A stretch of DNA of 5,382 nt from an uncultured Collinsella sp. (lineage in GTDB: Bacteria > Actinomycetota > Coriobacteriia > Coriobacteriales > Coriobacteriaceae). Below the pieces are notes generated by a model. It saw only the letters and a list, made by a program, of their open reading frames with translations. It made no database searches and was not told the origin of the DNA. The DNA lies in assembly GCA_900764955.1 (NCBI GenBank), contig CAAFPY010000051.1, forward strand, positions 1 through 5,382. Direction: 5' to 3'. Of the stretch, positions 5,364-5,382 are shown piece after piece (the stretch's first letter is position 1; the number at the start of each line of letters is the position of its first letter). A program made the translations under genes and the position numbers.

Positions 5364-5382
5364 TTGAGACCGCGCCTCTCGA
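5364..5382 (+). other. Stem-loop running into the window end
   Basis: TTGAGA (5364-5369) pairs with TCTCGA (5377-5382), with one G-U pair, around CCGCGCC. The right arm ends on the last base of the window, so the stem may continue and a T-tract, if any, is not visible. It could be the terminator of a leader or an element covering a downstream start. Confidence 0.25.

Noticed and set aside
5351..5382. ATG at 5351 as the start of a downstream gene (MLLLLETAPL...)
   Set aside because: There is no ribosome-binding site before it, it is cut by the window end after about 10 codons, and it lies within the structured stretch.

Overview
The window is a four-gene arginine-biosynthesis cluster, all on the + strand: argC, argJ, argB, argD, flanked by about 200 bases of upstream control region and about 290 bases of downstream non-coding DNA. 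The DNA is GC-rich (near 60% by eye) with strong G/C preference at third codon positions. The gene order, ArgR-type operator and protein flavour suggest a Gram-positive, actinobacterial-type host. A member of Coriobacteriia such as Collinsella is my best guess, but this is inference from general resemblance.

Layout: 1-22 is a perfect GC-rich hairpin at the window edge. 82-120 holds two operator-like sites whose centres are exactly 21 bp apart, as expected of tandem ARG boxes. argC (205-1275) follows with a good ribosome-binding site. A 134-base gap contains two hairpins, the second trailed by six T residues. argJ (1410-2678), argB (2760-3740, start reassigned from an upstream TTG to an ATG) and argD (3809-5092) follow, with gaps of 81 and 68 bases. 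5093-5382 has no convincing protein gene but carries a run of stem-loops, a 13-codon mini-ORF ending in two stop codons, and mutually exclusive pairings. It resembles a leader or attenuator for a gene beyond the window, or an untranslated structured RNA.

How the genes work together: ArgJ moves the acetyl group from N-acetylornithine to glutamate, ArgB phosphorylates the N-acetylglutamate, ArgC reduces it to the semialdehyde, and ArgD transaminates that to N-acetylornithine, which ArgJ deacetylates to ornithine. Together they form the acetyl-recycling route from glutamate to ornithine. Genes for ornithine to arginine (argF, argG, argH) are not in the window. Control appears to be double: ArgR repression at the front of the cluster, and probable feedback inhibition of ArgB by arginine, inferred from its N-terminal helix.

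The core enzymes are ordinary and intact. The items worth a second look are the tandem operator, an Ala/acidic insertion in ArgD, and the structured 3' region.
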